A stretch of DNA of 64,000 bases from Clostridia bacterium (GCA_017395425.1 JAFPUM010000011.1:1-64000); one strand, 5' to 3'. Counted from the stretch's first letter, positions 25,432-35,401 are shown. The notes: generated by a model from the letters alone, not told the origin. Numbers and translations: made by a program.

Positions 25432-27162
25432 ATGAAAAAAATCCTGTCGCTCACCTTGGTGCTGGAAATGATGGTGATGTTCCTGCCGCTGTATGGGACG
25501 GATTTCCCCACCGTCTTTGCCACTGAGATGTTTGAGATTGTGTCAGACGATTTTCAGATCAAAGACGGCGTGCTGACTGCCTATACCGGCTCCGACAGCA
25601 CGGTTTACATTCCTCCCCTCGTGACCGCCATCGGAGACGGCGCGTTTGTGGGCAATACCGTGACGGAGACCGTCTATTTTTCGTCCTCGGTCACGAGCAT
25701 CGGCATGAATGCCTTTGCCTACTGCGACCATCTCAAAGCCGTTTATATAACGGATTCCGTCACATCTATCGGCAGCTATGCCTTCAGCTACTGTACGGCA
25801 CTGGAACAGTTCTCCTTCCCGGCTTCCGTGACAACCGTGAGCGAAGGGTGTCTGTCGCTCTGCACGGCGCTGAAAGAGGTAACACTGCCCGCCGGACTGA
25901 CCTCCGTGGAGAACTATGCCTTTATGGGCTGTGACGCACTGACCACGGTGTACTATTCCGCCGAAGATTCGGATTGGGAGACACTCCGGACGCATATCGG
26001 TTCCTACAACGATCCGCTGTTAAACGCGGAAAGGCGCCGTGCCTTTATCATTTAGAAAGGCACGCTGGTGCGCTATCAGGGAACCAATGTCAACGTGAGC
26101 GTGCCGGACGGCGTGACCGCCATCGGCGAAGAAGCCTTTAAGAACAACACCGACCTCGAAGTCGTGAGTTTCCCCGCGTCGGTGAAGACCATCGGAAAGA
26201 GCGCGTTCGAGGGCTGTTCGGGGTTATACGGCGTCAGCCTGCCCGCCGGTCTGACTGCCGTGGGCGACAACGCTTTTGCCGGCTGCACCTCCCTGACCGG
26301 CATTACTATTCCGGATACGGTCACCTCCATCGGAGAATCCGCGTTCAGAGAATGCAGAGCGATCACCGGCGCGACCCTTTCCGCCTCTCTGACCGCAATC
26401 CCGGATTATCTGTTTAGTTACTGCTGGGCGCTCAGCTCTGTAACCATTCCCGATCATGTCAAATCCATCGGCGCTAACGCGTTTGCGGGCTGCAGATCCC
26501 TGTCGGAGCTGACGCTTCCCGACTCGGTCGAGACCATCGGGTACAGCGCGTTTTCCTACTGCATCAGCCTGTCCGGTATCAACCTTCCTTCCCCCGTCCA
26601 AACCATCGACTGGTTTGCGTTTGATGGCTGCTCTTCGCTGACTGAAATCGTGATTCCCGCTTCGGTCACGAAAATCGGCTCGGGCGCGTTTGAAGACTGT
26701 ACTTCGCTGACCACTGTGACGATGCTGTGCAGGAAGCCCGACATCGAAGGCACTGTGTTTTACAGCACGTTTTACGGCTGCACCGCTCTCAAAACCGTCA
26801 ACTTTGCCGGTTCCCAGAAAGAGTGGAATGTCCTGACCGGCGGCGGAGAGACCCCCGAAGGCGTGACCGTCCATTGCGCCGCGGCGGACGAACCGTTTGC
26901 CATTACCGCCCATCCCACTAACGTCACCGCCAAAAGCGGCGACACGGTGAAATTTGAGGTAAAAGCGACCGGCAACGGTCTGACCTATCAGTGGCAGCTC
27001 TCTGACGACGCGGGCAAGACGTGGCGCGACAGTTCCAACAAGACCGTCGAATATTCGACGACCCTCAGCGACAAGAACAACGGACGGTATGTCCGGTGTG
27101 TCGTGACGGATAAGTATGGCAACGCCGTCAAGTCCGACGCGGCGAGTATGAAGATCAGATAA
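25432..27162 (+). pseudogene. BspA-like leucine-rich repeat surface protein interrupted by an in-frame TAG
   Basis: One frame runs from ATG 25432 (signal peptide MKKILSLTLVLEMMVMFLP) to 27162, with a single TAG at 26053-26055. Before it lie four to five BspA/LRR_5 repeats (IPPLVTAIGDGAF, SVTSIGMNAFAYCDHLK). Immediately after it the repeat pattern resumes (KGTLVRYQGTNVNVSVPDGV) for about eight more repeats, then an Ig-like module to the end. The text on both sides of the stop is well-formed repeat sequence, so a point mutation, readthrough or a base error is the simplest explanation. GTG 26068 with AAAGG in front could restart translation, but that product would lack a signal peptide. BspA-type proteins mediate adhesion or are simply secreted. 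Confidence 0.85.
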
Positions 27163-27180
27163 AGGACGTCCCGGCGCGGG

Positions 27181-27409
27181 CAATGTCATCAACTTTAGAG
27201 CCGACGTGAAGAAAGGGCGTGTAGGGGACGGCCTCCGGACGTCCCGGCGAAATCAAATTTGTTTTCAAAACGGGGTAAGGCGAACACAAATAACGTACAT
27301 TATCACCATTCGCCTGACCTGTAAGGGGGTTATTTAGCCCGTCTTGCCGGGACGTCGAGGACGCCGTCCCCTACAAATTGCATTCCGAACCCTTAAGTTG
27401 ATGACATTG
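27181..27409. mobile_element. MITE-like element with 10-bp target duplication
   Basis: 229 bp bounded by terminal inverted repeats CAATGTCATCAACTTTAG and its complement (18 bp, one mismatch). It is flanked by perfect direct repeats CCGGCGCGGG at 27171-27180 and 27410-27419. A second inner inverted pair (27221-27248 with 27346-27373) lets the whole element fold as a long hairpin. No coding capacity. It lies 18 bp after the LRR stop codon. Confidence 0.8.
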
Positions 27410-27551
27410 CCGGCGCGGGGCGGTCCGGTTGTTTTCGGACAAACGGAACGCTCCGCGCTTTTTCTGTGAAAGAATTTGTTTCGCACGCCGTGGGTTTGGA
27501 ATGATTCGCAAAAAAATGCAAAAAATAATGATGCAACCTGCAAAAAATCCC

Positions 27552-27580
27552 TTGACATCATCGATTTAAAGTGTTATACT
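27552..27580 (+). promoter_or_regulatory. Sigma-A promoter of the ABC importer operon
   Basis: TTGACA (27552-27557), 17 bp, TATACT (27575-27580). It may also drive the downstream GH114-like/MoxR/DUF5682 genes, because no terminator is obvious before them. Confidence 0.75.
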
Positions 27581-27668
27581 CACCTAGTAATGTTGCGGCG
27601 GGAAGCCGATGGGGACTTCCACTGTCGTATCTGTCGTACAAATTTATTTTTTTGGAGGTTTCATGACT

Positions 27669-28640
27669 ATGAAATTCAGAAGACTCATGGCGGCAGCACT
27701 TTCCTGCGCGATTGCAGCCACTTCTCTCCTTGCCGTCACCGGCTGTGACAGCAAGAAGGACAAGGACACCTACACTGTCGGTATCTGCCAGCTCGTGCAG
27801 CACCCCGCGCTCGACGCCGCTACCGAAGGCTTCAAGAGAGCCCTCACCGAGAAGCTCGGCGACAAGGTGACCTTTGACGAGCAGAATGCTTCCGGCGATT
27901 CCGCCACCTGCACCACCATTGTCAACCAGTTCGTTTCGTCCAATGTGGATCTCATCATGGCTAATGCTACCCTCGCTGTGCAGGCGGCTGTGGCAGGCAC
28001 CGCTACCATTCCGATTCTCGGCACCTCTGTGACCGAGTACGGCGTGGCACTCGGCATCAAGGACTTCAGCGGCAAGACCGGCGTGAATGTCTCCGGCACT
28101 TCCGACCTCGCTCCGCTGGACAAGCAGGCGGCTATGGTCAAGGAACTTCTTCCTGAGGCAAAGAACGTAGGTATCCTCTACTGCTCCAATGAAGCCAATT
28201 CCAAGTATCAGGCGGAAGTCGTGGGCAAGGAACTCACCAAGCTGGGTCTGAAGGTCACGGAATATACCTTTGCTGATTCCAACGATATCGCGCAGGTCGT
28301 CACCAAGGTCTGTGAGGAAGTGGATGCTCTCTATATCCCCACCGACAACAAGTGCGCCGACAATGCCGAACTCATCAACAACATTGCGGAGCCCGCGGGC
28401 ATTCCGATCATCGCCGGTGAAGAAGGCATCTGCAAGGGCTGCGGCATTGCCACTCTCTCCATCAGCTACGACAATATCGGTTATGCCACCGGTCTGATGG
28501 CGTATGACATTCTCGTCAACGGCAAGAACCCCGCTGACATGGAAATCCAGTATGACGACGCGCCGGTCTACAAGTACGACGCTGCCCGCTGCGAGAAGCT
28601 GAACATCGAGGTTCCCGACAACTACGAAGCCATCGCGTAA
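27669..28640 (+). CDS. ABC transporter substrate-binding lipoprotein (ABC_sub_bind/TrpX-like)
   Basis: A 323-residue lipoprotein: signal peptide with lipobox LAVTGC, then a periplasmic-binding fold of the ABC_sub_bind type (YTVGICQLVQHPALDAATEGFKRAL at the start; VDALYIPTDNKCADNAELI; GICKGCGIATLSISYDNIGYATG). Relatives include the streptococcal tryptophan-uptake protein TrpX, but the substrate cannot be read from sequence. ATG 27669 is ten bases after GGAGG; ATG 27663 is too close. A hairpin at 28687-28718 between this gene and the permease may let the binding protein be made in excess. Confidence 0.9.
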   Translation: MKFRRLMAAALSCAIAATSLLAVTGCDSKKDKDTYTVGICQLVQHPALDAATEGFKRALTEKLGDKVTFDEQNASGDSATCTTIVNQFVSSNVDLIMANATLAVQAAVAGTATIPILGTSVTEYGVALGIKDFSGKTGVNVSGTSDLAPLDKQAAMVKELLPEAKNVGILYCSNEANSKYQAEVVGKELTKLGLKVTEYTFADSNDIAQVVTKVCEEVDALYIPTDNKCADNAELINNIAEPAGIPIIAGEEGICKGCGIATLSISYDNIGYATGLMAYDILVNGKNPADMEIQYDDAPVYKYDAARCEKLNIEVPDNYEAIA

Positions 28641-28770
28641 TTTTGTAGAGATACAACAAAATAGTATCAAGCCTTTATACGAAATCTGCGGTAAGGTGCA
28701 TTCTGTGTGCCTTATCGCTGATTTTGGTATTTACCGTTTCACATTTCTTTAACGAAAGGACAGGGTCTTC

Positions 28771-29697
28771 ATGCCATTTCTCAACGCGATGCCCGGTGCC
28801 ATTACACAAGGCATTATCTGGGGCATTATGGCGATCGGCGTCTATCTCACCTTCAAAATCCTCGACGTGGCGGATCTTTCGGTAGACGGCTCCTTTGCCA
28901 CCGGCGGCGCCGTGCTGGTCGTGATGGTCACGGCGGGTCAGAATCTCTATCTTGCCATGTTCTGCGCATTCCTCGCCGGCTGCGCGGCGGGTCTTGCCAC
29001 CGGCATTCTCCACACCAAGTTCGGTATTCCCGCAATTCTCGCAGGTATTCTCACGCAGCTCAGTCTCTATTCCATCAACCTCCGCATTCAGAGCGATATG
29101 GCAAACCTCCCTCTCTCCTACATGAATTTTCATTATCCCATCACCCTGCGCAATATCACGCAATCGCTGATCATCTGCGCGGCTGTGGCAATCTGTCTCA
29201 TTGTGTTGTTATACTGGTTCTTCGGTACCGAACTCGGTCATGCCCTGCGCGTTACCGGCAGCAACCATTCGATGGCGCGTGCCAACGGCATCAACACCGA
29301 TACCAATAAAATCATCGGCATTGTGCTCTCCAACGGCATCGTGGCGCTGTCGGGCGGTATGCTCTCGCAGTACCAGGGCTTCTGCGACGTGAATATGGGA
29401 CGCGGCGCGATTGTCATCGGTCTGGCGGCGGTTATTATCGGCGACGTGCTGCTGGGCAAGATTTTCCAGAACTTCGCCCTCAAACTGCTTGCAACCGTCA
29501 TCGGCGGCATCATCTATTACATCGTCATCACGCTGGTGCTGAATCTCGGCATGAAGGCCAACGACCTCAAGCTCTTCTCCGCGATTGTCGTGGCGATCTT
29601 CCTCGCCATTCCCTACTGGCGCGCCCAGCTCAAGCAGCGTTTCCACAAGCCCCAGAAAGCCGTATCCGAAGCAAAGGAGGTCGCCGACAATGCTTGA
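28771..29697 (+). CDS. ABC transporter permease (TrpY-like)
   Basis: A 308-residue inner-membrane protein of the branched-chain-type permease family with about eight to nine helices. It starts with a TQGIIWGIMAIGVYLTFKILDVADLSVDGSF segment typical of ABC_sub_bind-associated permeases. It contains the coupling-region motif GTELGHALRVTGSNHSMARANGI. A GAAAGGACA ribosome binding site precedes ATG 28771. Its stop overlaps the start of the ATPase gene by 8 bp. Confidence 0.9.
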   Translation: MPFLNAMPGAITQGIIWGIMAIGVYLTFKILDVADLSVDGSFATGGAVLVVMVTAGQNLYLAMFCAFLAGCAAGLATGILHTKFGIPAILAGILTQLSLYSINLRIQSDMANLPLSYMNFHYPITLRNITQSLIICAAVAICLIVLLYWFFGTELGHALRVTGSNHSMARANGINTDTNKIIGIVLSNGIVALSGGMLSQYQGFCDVNMGRGAIVIGLAAVIIGDVLLGKIFQNFALKLLATVIGGIIYYIVITLVLNLGMKANDLKLFSAIVVAIFLAIPYWRAQLKQRFHKPQKAVSEAKEVADNA

Positions 29698-30487
29698 AGT
29701 CAAAGGTCTGTACAAAACCTTCAATCCCGGTTCGGTCAACGAAAAGAAAGCCCTCAACGGCATTGACCTCACCCTCAACGACGGCGATTTCGTCACCGTC
29801 ATCGGCGGCAACGGCGCCGGTAAATCCACCATGCTCAACATGATTGCGGGCGTCTATCCCGTAGACGCCGGTTCCATTACCATCGACGGTATCGACGTGA
29901 CCAAACTGCCGGAACACAAGCGTGCCAAATACCTCGGTCGTGTCTTTCAGGATCCCATGATGGGTACGGCTGCCGATATGTGGCTGGAGGAAAATCTCGC
30001 GGTCGCCAACCGCCGCGGCAAGTTCCGCGGCTTCAAATGGGCGATTTCCGCCAAGGAGCGCAAGGAATTCAGGGAACTGCTCAAGGAACTTGACCTCGGA
30101 CTGGAAAACCGCATGACCACCAAGGTGGGACTGCTCTCCGGCGGTCAGCGTCAGGCGGTCACGCTGCTCATGGCGGTCATGAACCATCCCAAGCTGCTGC
30201 TGCTCGACGAGCATACTGCCGCGCTTGACCCCAAGACCGCCGCCAACGTGCTGGCGCTGTCGGATAAGTTCATCGAAGAGGAACATCTCACCGCTCTGAT
30301 GGTTACACACAATATGCGCGACGCGATTGCCCACGGCAACCGTCTGATCATGATGAACGAAGGCAGAATTATCCTCGACGTCAAGGGCGAGGAGAAACAG
30401 AAGCTCACCGTGGAAGAACTTCTCGGCGAATTCGCCAAGCTCAGCGGCTCCGAATTTGCCAACGACCGCGCCCTGCTTGCCAACTGA
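29690..30487 (+). CDS. ABC transporter ATP-binding protein (TrpZ-like)
   Basis: A 265-residue ATPase with Walker A GGNGAGKST, signature LSGGQRQAV, Walker B LLLLDEHTAALDP and the switch His in VTHNM. The ABC_sub_bind-associated type carries the HTAALDP form of the D-loop, as here. AAAGGAGG lies nine bases before the ATG, inside the end of the permease gene. It energises import by the two preceding genes. Confidence 0.93.
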   Translation: MLEVKGLYKTFNPGSVNEKKALNGIDLTLNDGDFVTVIGGNGAGKSTMLNMIAGVYPVDAGSITIDGIDVTKLPEHKRAKYLGRVFQDPMMGTAADMWLEENLAVANRRGKFRGFKWAISAKERKEFRELLKELDLGLENRMTTKVGLLSGGQRQAVTLLMAVMNHPKLLLLDEHTAALDPKTAANVLALSDKFIEEEHLTALMVTHNMRDAIAHGNRLIMMNEGRIILDVKGEEKQKLTVEELLGEFAKLSGSEFANDRALLAN

Positions 30488-30492
30488 GCGGT

Positions 30493-33129
30493 ATGAAGTC
30501 CTTCTTTGCAACACCAACCTATATGATCTACTACGGCATTCTTGATGACAAAGCGGTCAGGAATGCCGTTTTGTATGACGTAGCCATTCTCCATCCGTCC
30601 TCCGGCAACCTCACGCGCGACGTTGTGGCGCGCATACAGCGTGCCGGTACGAAGGTATTCGGCTATCTATCCGTCGGCGAAGACCTGCGCACGGCAGGCA
30701 TCACCGGTGAAGCCATGCGGAACGATTCCCGCTTTACCGGCGACGGCAGCGGTCCGCGGGTTGACCCCCGCACGGACACATCCGCGCCGTTTCCTTTCGC
30801 CGACAGCCCCGACGCGGCAGGACTTCCCTCTTCCGGCGGTACGGGATTTGCCTCCTACTACCTCGACGACAATGACCGCGACGGACTGCCCGACCGCAAT
30901 CCCTTCTTCGGCTGCGCCTATACCCGCATCGGCGACCCCGCGTGGTTCGACGTGCTGGACGGCATGACGCTCGACGGGGAGGACGGCGCTGCCGGTATCC
31001 GCGAAATCCTTACCCCCGATTACGGACGCGGACTGGACTGCGACGGTATTTTTCTCGACACGCTGGATACCTGCGCGCCCAATGCCTATACCGAAGACGA
31101 CAATCCCGCCCGCACGCGCTTTGAGTGGACGGCTGCCGGCGCGTCGGCATTTCTGGACCGGCTGCGGCAGCGCTATCCCGGCAAGCTGATCTGCCAGAAC
31201 CGGGGACTGTTCTTTTTTGACCCGCGTCTCCCTCACTACCGCTTCTGTACCCGGCATTATATTGACTTTCTGTTATTTGAAAGCTACCGGCTGGACGCCA
31301 GTCCCAAGCAGTTGTACCATGAGGGCTATGCTGCCGACAACCGCTATGCCGTCGCGCCGAAACTGCTGGCGGAGGCGGCACGTCCCGACGGCTTCACGGT
31401 GCTGTCGCTGGGATACGCCGAGGGTCCGCCCGCTCTGAAACTCCGGGAAACGCTTGCCGGACAGTCGGAGGAAGGACTTGCGGCATTATATACCGATATC
31501 GCCGAAGCGGAAGCCATGGGCTTTTCCCATTATCTGACCGACAGCGGACTGACGATGCTCAATGATTTTGTCCTGCGCCATTCCGCCATACCTTTCCCCG
31601 CGCCGCCGGTATGGAGCAGCGTGTACAACGATTCCCCCACATGGCCGCCCCGTGCGCCTTCTCCCCGCGTGGGTATCGGAGAAGCGGTACGCATCGACGG
31701 CGACGCAGTCGCCGTGAGATGGGACGTGGCACTGTCTCCCTGCGGTGTGGTGTATACACTGTATTACAGTGACGCGCCGCCGGACTTTTCGCTCGACCCG
31801 GAACTGTCCGCCGCCAAGCGGCTGACGCTGGTTCCGGAACCGGGAGACACATACGGACAGCAGGAAGACGCCTATCCCTATTGCGCCGTGGTCAGGGGAT
31901 TTTCACGCGGAAAGCGGTATTGGTTCGTGATTCGCGCGAAAACAGCGCGCGGAGAACATTCAGAAGAACACAACACGGTATTCCGCACGGTGGAGATACC
32001 GTATCCATCAAAAAAATCACAAAGGAGCTGCAAAACAGTGGAACAGCCAACGATTCTGCGGCAGACCGCAGAGGAAGCCTATGCCAACGAAATACAGGCG
32101 CTCATCGCCGCCGAAACCGACCCGGTGCCGACCGGCTGGCAGATGTCGCCGCGCTCGGTGCTGACCTATATCCTCGGCGGCACGAAGGTCAAGGGCGTGG
32201 ACATCTCGCCCAAGTACATCGGCAGCCGCCGTCTCGTGGAAATTGCCATTGCCACACTGGTGACAGACCGCGCCCTGCTGCTCATCGGGGAACCGGGTAC
32301 CGCCAAATCGTGGCTGAGCGAACATCTCGCCGCTGCGATCAACGGGGATTCCACCAAGACGGTGCAGGGAACCGCGGGTACGACCGAGGAACAGATCCGC
32401 TATTCATGGAATTACGCCATGCTGATTGCCAACGGTCCCAGCGCCGAGGCAATGGTCAAAAGCCCCATCTACCGCGCCATGGAAACCGGTACGCTCGCCC
32501 GCGTGGAGGAAATCTCCCGCTGTGCCAGCGAGGTACAGGACGCGCTGATTTCCATTTTGTCCGAGAAGCGCATCAGCGTGCCGGAACTGGGTCTGGAAGT
32601 TCCCGCCCGGCGGGGGTTTTCGCTGATTGCCACCGCCAACACGCGCGACAAAGGTGTCAATGAGATGTCGGCGGCATTGAAGCGTCGCTTCAACATCGTG
32701 GTGCTGCCCACTCCCTCGGATATGGAAACCGAAATCGACATCGTGCGCACCCGCGTGGCGCAGATGTCGTCGGGCATGACGCTTCACGCCGCACTGCCCG
32801 ATGAAGATACCGTCACCAAAATTGTCACGATTTTCCGGGAACTGCGGTCAGGGGAAACCCTCGACGGCAAGCAGAAAGTAAAGACCACCAGCGGCGTACT
32901 TTCCACCGCCGAAGCCATTTCACTGCTCGCCAATTCGATGGCGCTGGCGGGGAGCTTCGGCAGCGGAGCCATCACGGCGGACGACCTCGCGGCGGGCTTG
33001 CAGGGCGCGGTGGTCAAGGACGACGACAAGGATAAAATCGCGTGGAAGGAATACCTTGAAAACGTGATGAAAAAACGCGGCAGTCAGTGGCTTCCGCTCT
33101 ATCGCGCCTGTAAGGAGCTGGAATCCTGA
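30493..33129 (+). CDS. GH114-like TIM barrel / FN3-like protein fused in frame to a MoxR-family AAA+ ATPase
   Basis: One open frame of 878 codons. Residues 1-370 resemble GH114/spherulin-4-like TIM barrels (YDVAILHPSS, VFGYLSVGED, catalytic-type LDCDGIFLDTLDT); no signal peptide. Residues about 395-510 are fibronectin-III-like. From about 516 it is a complete MoxR ATPase of the SWIM/DUF5682-associated family: ILRQTAEEAYANEIQALIA, YILGGTKVKGVDISPKYIG, Walker A GEPGTAKS, VEEISR at Walker B, LISILSEK and IATANTRD sensor I. MoxR relatives I know are about 365 residues and begin where codon 516 lies. A GTG at 32038 with its own Shine-Dalgarno sits exactly there, so separate translation is likely. 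A true fusion, or loss of a stop between two genes, remain possible. It starts 5 bp after the ABC ATPase stop with no clear ribosome binding site. Confidence 0.8.
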   Translation: MKSFFATPTYMIYYGILDDKAVRNAVLYDVAILHPSSGNLTRDVVARIQRAGTKVFGYLSVGEDLRTAGITGEAMRNDSRFTGDGSGPRVDPRTDTSAPFPFADSPDAAGLPSSGGTGFASYYLDDNDRDGLPDRNPFFGCAYTRIGDPAWFDVLDGMTLDGEDGAAGIREILTPDYGRGLDCDGIFLDTLDTCAPNAYTEDDNPARTRFEWTAAGASAFLDRLRQRYPGKLICQNRGLFFFDPRLPHYRFCTRHYIDFLLFESYRLDASPKQLYHEGYAADNRYAVAPKLLAEAARPDGFTVLSLGYAEGPPALKLRETLAGQSEEGLAALYTDIAEAEAMGFSHYLTDSGLTMLNDFVLRHSAIPFPAPPVWSSVYNDSPTWPPRAPSPRVGIGEAVRIDGDAVAVRWDVALSPCGVVYTLYYSDAPPDFSLDPELSAAKRLTLVPEPGDTYGQQEDAYPYCAVVRGFSRGKRYWFVIRAKTARGEHSEEHNTVFRTVEIPYPSKKSQRSCKTVEQPTILRQTAEEAYANEIQALIAAETDPVPTGWQMSPRSVLTYILGGTKVKGVDISPKYIGSRRLVEIAIATLVTDRALLLIGEPGTAKSWLSEHLAAAINGDSTKTVQGTAGTTEEQIRYSWNYAMLIANGPSAEAMVKSPIYRAMETGTLARVEEISRCASEVQDALISILSEKRISVPELGLEVPARRGFSLIATANTRDKGVNEMSAALKRRFNIVVLPTPSDMETEIDIVRTRVAQMSSGMTLHAALPDEDTVTKIVTIFRELRSGETLDGKQKVKTTSGVLSTAEAISLLANSMALAGSFGSGAITADDLAAGLQGAVVKDDDKDKIAWKEYLENVMKKRGSQWLPLYRACKELES
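32021..32040 (+). promoter_or_regulatory. Internal ribosome binding site and GTG start of the MoxR ATPase
   Basis: AAAGGAG (32021-32027) stands ten bases before GTG 32038, in frame with the larger ORF. The product would be 363 residues (32038-33129), the usual size for this MoxR family, beginning MEQPTILRQ. Confidence 0.65.
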
Positions 33130-35387
33130 TGGACGGGGTGACATTTTTCGGGGTGCGTCATCTGTCGCCTGCCGCCGCGTTTCATCTCCGGCGGGCATTG
33201 GACGAATTGCAGCCTTCCGTGATTCTGGTGGAGGGACCGAGCGATCTGAACGACCAGATGCCGTGGCTCTGCGACCCGCGCACGCAGTACCCCGTGGCGA
33301 TCATGGCATATACCCTCACGCCGCCGGTTCGCTCGATTCTCTATCCCTTTGCGATCTATTCGCCAGAAATACAGGCGATTCTCTGGGCGCACGAACACGG
33401 TGTTCCCTGCCGGTTCATGGACCTGCCGTCCGGCGCTTTTCTTGCCTTTGACGAAAAGGAAACGGATGCTCCCGCCTCCGACAATGGCAGCCAATCCCAT
33501 ACGACGGAATCGGTCTATCGGCAGCTGGAAAAGCTCATCGGCGAGGAACACGACGCCTTCTGGGAACGGCATTTCGAGCAGTCCGACGATTATCAGGCAG
33601 CCTGTGCCGCCTTCGGACGGGAACTGCGCCGTTCCACCGTTGATGACGCCCGACGCACGGCGGAAAATGCCCTGCGCGAAGCCTGCATGAAGCGCGTGAT
33701 ACAGGATACGCTCGACAGCGGGATTCCTCCCGGAAAGATTTTCTGTGTCTGCGGCGCGTATCATGTAGAGGGTCTGCGGAACTGTGCGCCCATGACCGAC
33801 GAGGAACGGGACGCGCTGCCATCCGCCGAAAGCAGTGCCACGCTGATGCCCTATTCCTACTACCGCCTGACCACCCGCAGCGGCTACGGCGCGGGCAATC
33901 AGGCGCCCGCCTATTTCGGACTGCTGTGGGACTGTCTCAACGGCGAAGGGCTGGAAAGCGCCGCCGGACGGTATCTCGTGGAACTGGCGGCAGCCCATCG
34001 CAAGGCGGGCAACATCGTTTCCTCGGCGGAGGTCATCGAAGCCCTGCGACTGGCGGAAGCGCTGGCGGCACTGCGCGGGGGCCGTTACCCCGTCCTGCGG
34101 GACTTACAGGATGCCGCGGTTGCCACGATGGGTCACGGACAGTATGGTGAACTGGCGCTGGCGTTTGCCGATGTGAACATCGGCAAGACCATCGGTTTTC
34201 TGCCCGAAGGGGTGAGCCGTACCTCGGTGCAGGAAGATTTTTACCGACAGCTCAAAGCCCTGAAGCTGGAAAAATACCGCGTCCACGAAATACAGCCATT
34301 GGACCTGGATTTGCGCGAAAACCTGCGCGTCAAAAGCAAAGACGCGGCGCTGCTGGATTTGCGGCGTTCGTTTTTCCTCCACCGTCTGCGGGTGCTGGGG
34401 ATTCATTTCGCGTCTTCCCGCGTGAGCCGTCAGAAACGCGCCAATTGGGGCGAATACTGGGATTTGCGCTGGACGCCGGAAATGGAAATCGAAGTGGTGG
34501 AAGCCTCGCTTCTGGGCGATACGGTGGAAGGCGCAGGGGATTTTGCCTTGCGCGAAGCGGCGGAACAGGCTGCGTCCATCGACGAGGCAGCGGAAGTCTT
34601 TCAGAATGCGTTTCTCTGCGGAATGCCTTCCGCGGCTACCCATGCGCTGCGTGCTTTACAGAGAATATCAGTTGATACAGCGGCGCTGACCGCTGTGGCT
34701 GCCACGGCGGAAAAGCTCTCGCTGGTCATACGCTACGGCGACCTGCGGCAGTTTGACCCGTCTCCCATGATACCGCTGCTGGAACAGCTCTTCCTTCGCG
34801 CCTGCCTGACGCTGGAGGATAGCTGCCGCTGTGACGCAAAGGCGGCAATCGAAATCACGCGGGCAATGGATCGTCTCAATGCCCTGCCGCTGCATCACGA
34901 CTGGCTGGACGATACCCGCTGGCTCTCGCTGCTGGAAACCATCTCCGACCGCGATGACCTCAATACCCGCTGTTCCGGCTTTGCCATGGCAATCCTGCTC
35001 GAACGCGGCACGGCGGACGAAACGCTGTTGCAGCGGGAAGTGGCGCGGCGGCTCTCGCCGGGTGTACCCGCGGAACTCGGCGCCGGGTGGTTCGAGGGAC
35101 TGGCGGCAAAGAACCGCTACGCGTTAATCACGCGGCTGTCTCTCTGGCGGCAGCTCAGCGACTATCTGGATGAGCTCGATGACGACACTTTCAAGCGGGC
35201 ACTGGTCTTCCTGCGCCGCGCCTTTGCGGATTTTTCGCCCAATGAAAAAAGCGATATTGCCGAAAATCTGGGGGAAATCTGGGGCGTGAATCCCACGCAA
35301 GCCGCCGAGGTGCTGATGAATCAGCCCACCGAGGAAGAACAGGCGGCGCTGGAGGAACTCAGCGATTTTGACTTTGACGATATCTGA
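33129..35387 (+). CDS. DUF5682 family protein (TraB/EreA-like)
   Basis: A 752-residue protein. The N-terminus shows the superfamily motif GVRHLSPAAAFHLRRAL with His11 and the following VILVEGPSD with Glu35, as in TraB/PrgY and erythromycin-esterase-like folds. A second conserved block is CGAYHVEGL (about 217-225). The C-terminal two thirds are helical and unassigned. The start codon overlaps the MoxR stop (TGATG), so the two are translationally coupled. The family is known only by its link to MoxR ATPase, VWA and SWIM genes; no reaction is established, although the His/Glu motifs suggest a hydrolase. Confidence 0.85.
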   Translation: MDGVTFFGVRHLSPAAAFHLRRALDELQPSVILVEGPSDLNDQMPWLCDPRTQYPVAIMAYTLTPPVRSILYPFAIYSPEIQAILWAHEHGVPCRFMDLPSGAFLAFDEKETDAPASDNGSQSHTTESVYRQLEKLIGEEHDAFWERHFEQSDDYQAACAAFGRELRRSTVDDARRTAENALREACMKRVIQDTLDSGIPPGKIFCVCGAYHVEGLRNCAPMTDEERDALPSAESSATLMPYSYYRLTTRSGYGAGNQAPAYFGLLWDCLNGEGLESAAGRYLVELAAAHRKAGNIVSSAEVIEALRLAEALAALRGGRYPVLRDLQDAAVATMGHGQYGELALAFADVNIGKTIGFLPEGVSRTSVQEDFYRQLKALKLEKYRVHEIQPLDLDLRENLRVKSKDAALLDLRRSFFLHRLRVLGIHFASSRVSRQKRANWGEYWDLRWTPEMEIEVVEASLLGDTVEGAGDFALREAAEQAASIDEAAEVFQNAFLCGMPSAATHALRALQRISVDTAALTAVAATAEKLSLVIRYGDLRQFDPSPMIPLLEQLFLRACLTLEDSCRCDAKAAIEITRAMDRLNALPLHHDWLDDTRWLSLLETISDRDDLNTRCSGFAMAILLERGTADETLLQREVARRLSPGVPAELGAGWFEGLAAKNRYALITRLSLWRQLSDYLDELDDDTFKRALVFLRRAFADFSPNEKSDIAENLGEIWGVNPTQAAEVLMNQPTEEEQAALEELSDFDFDDI

Positions 35388-35401
35388 AAACAGCGCATAA
35401 T

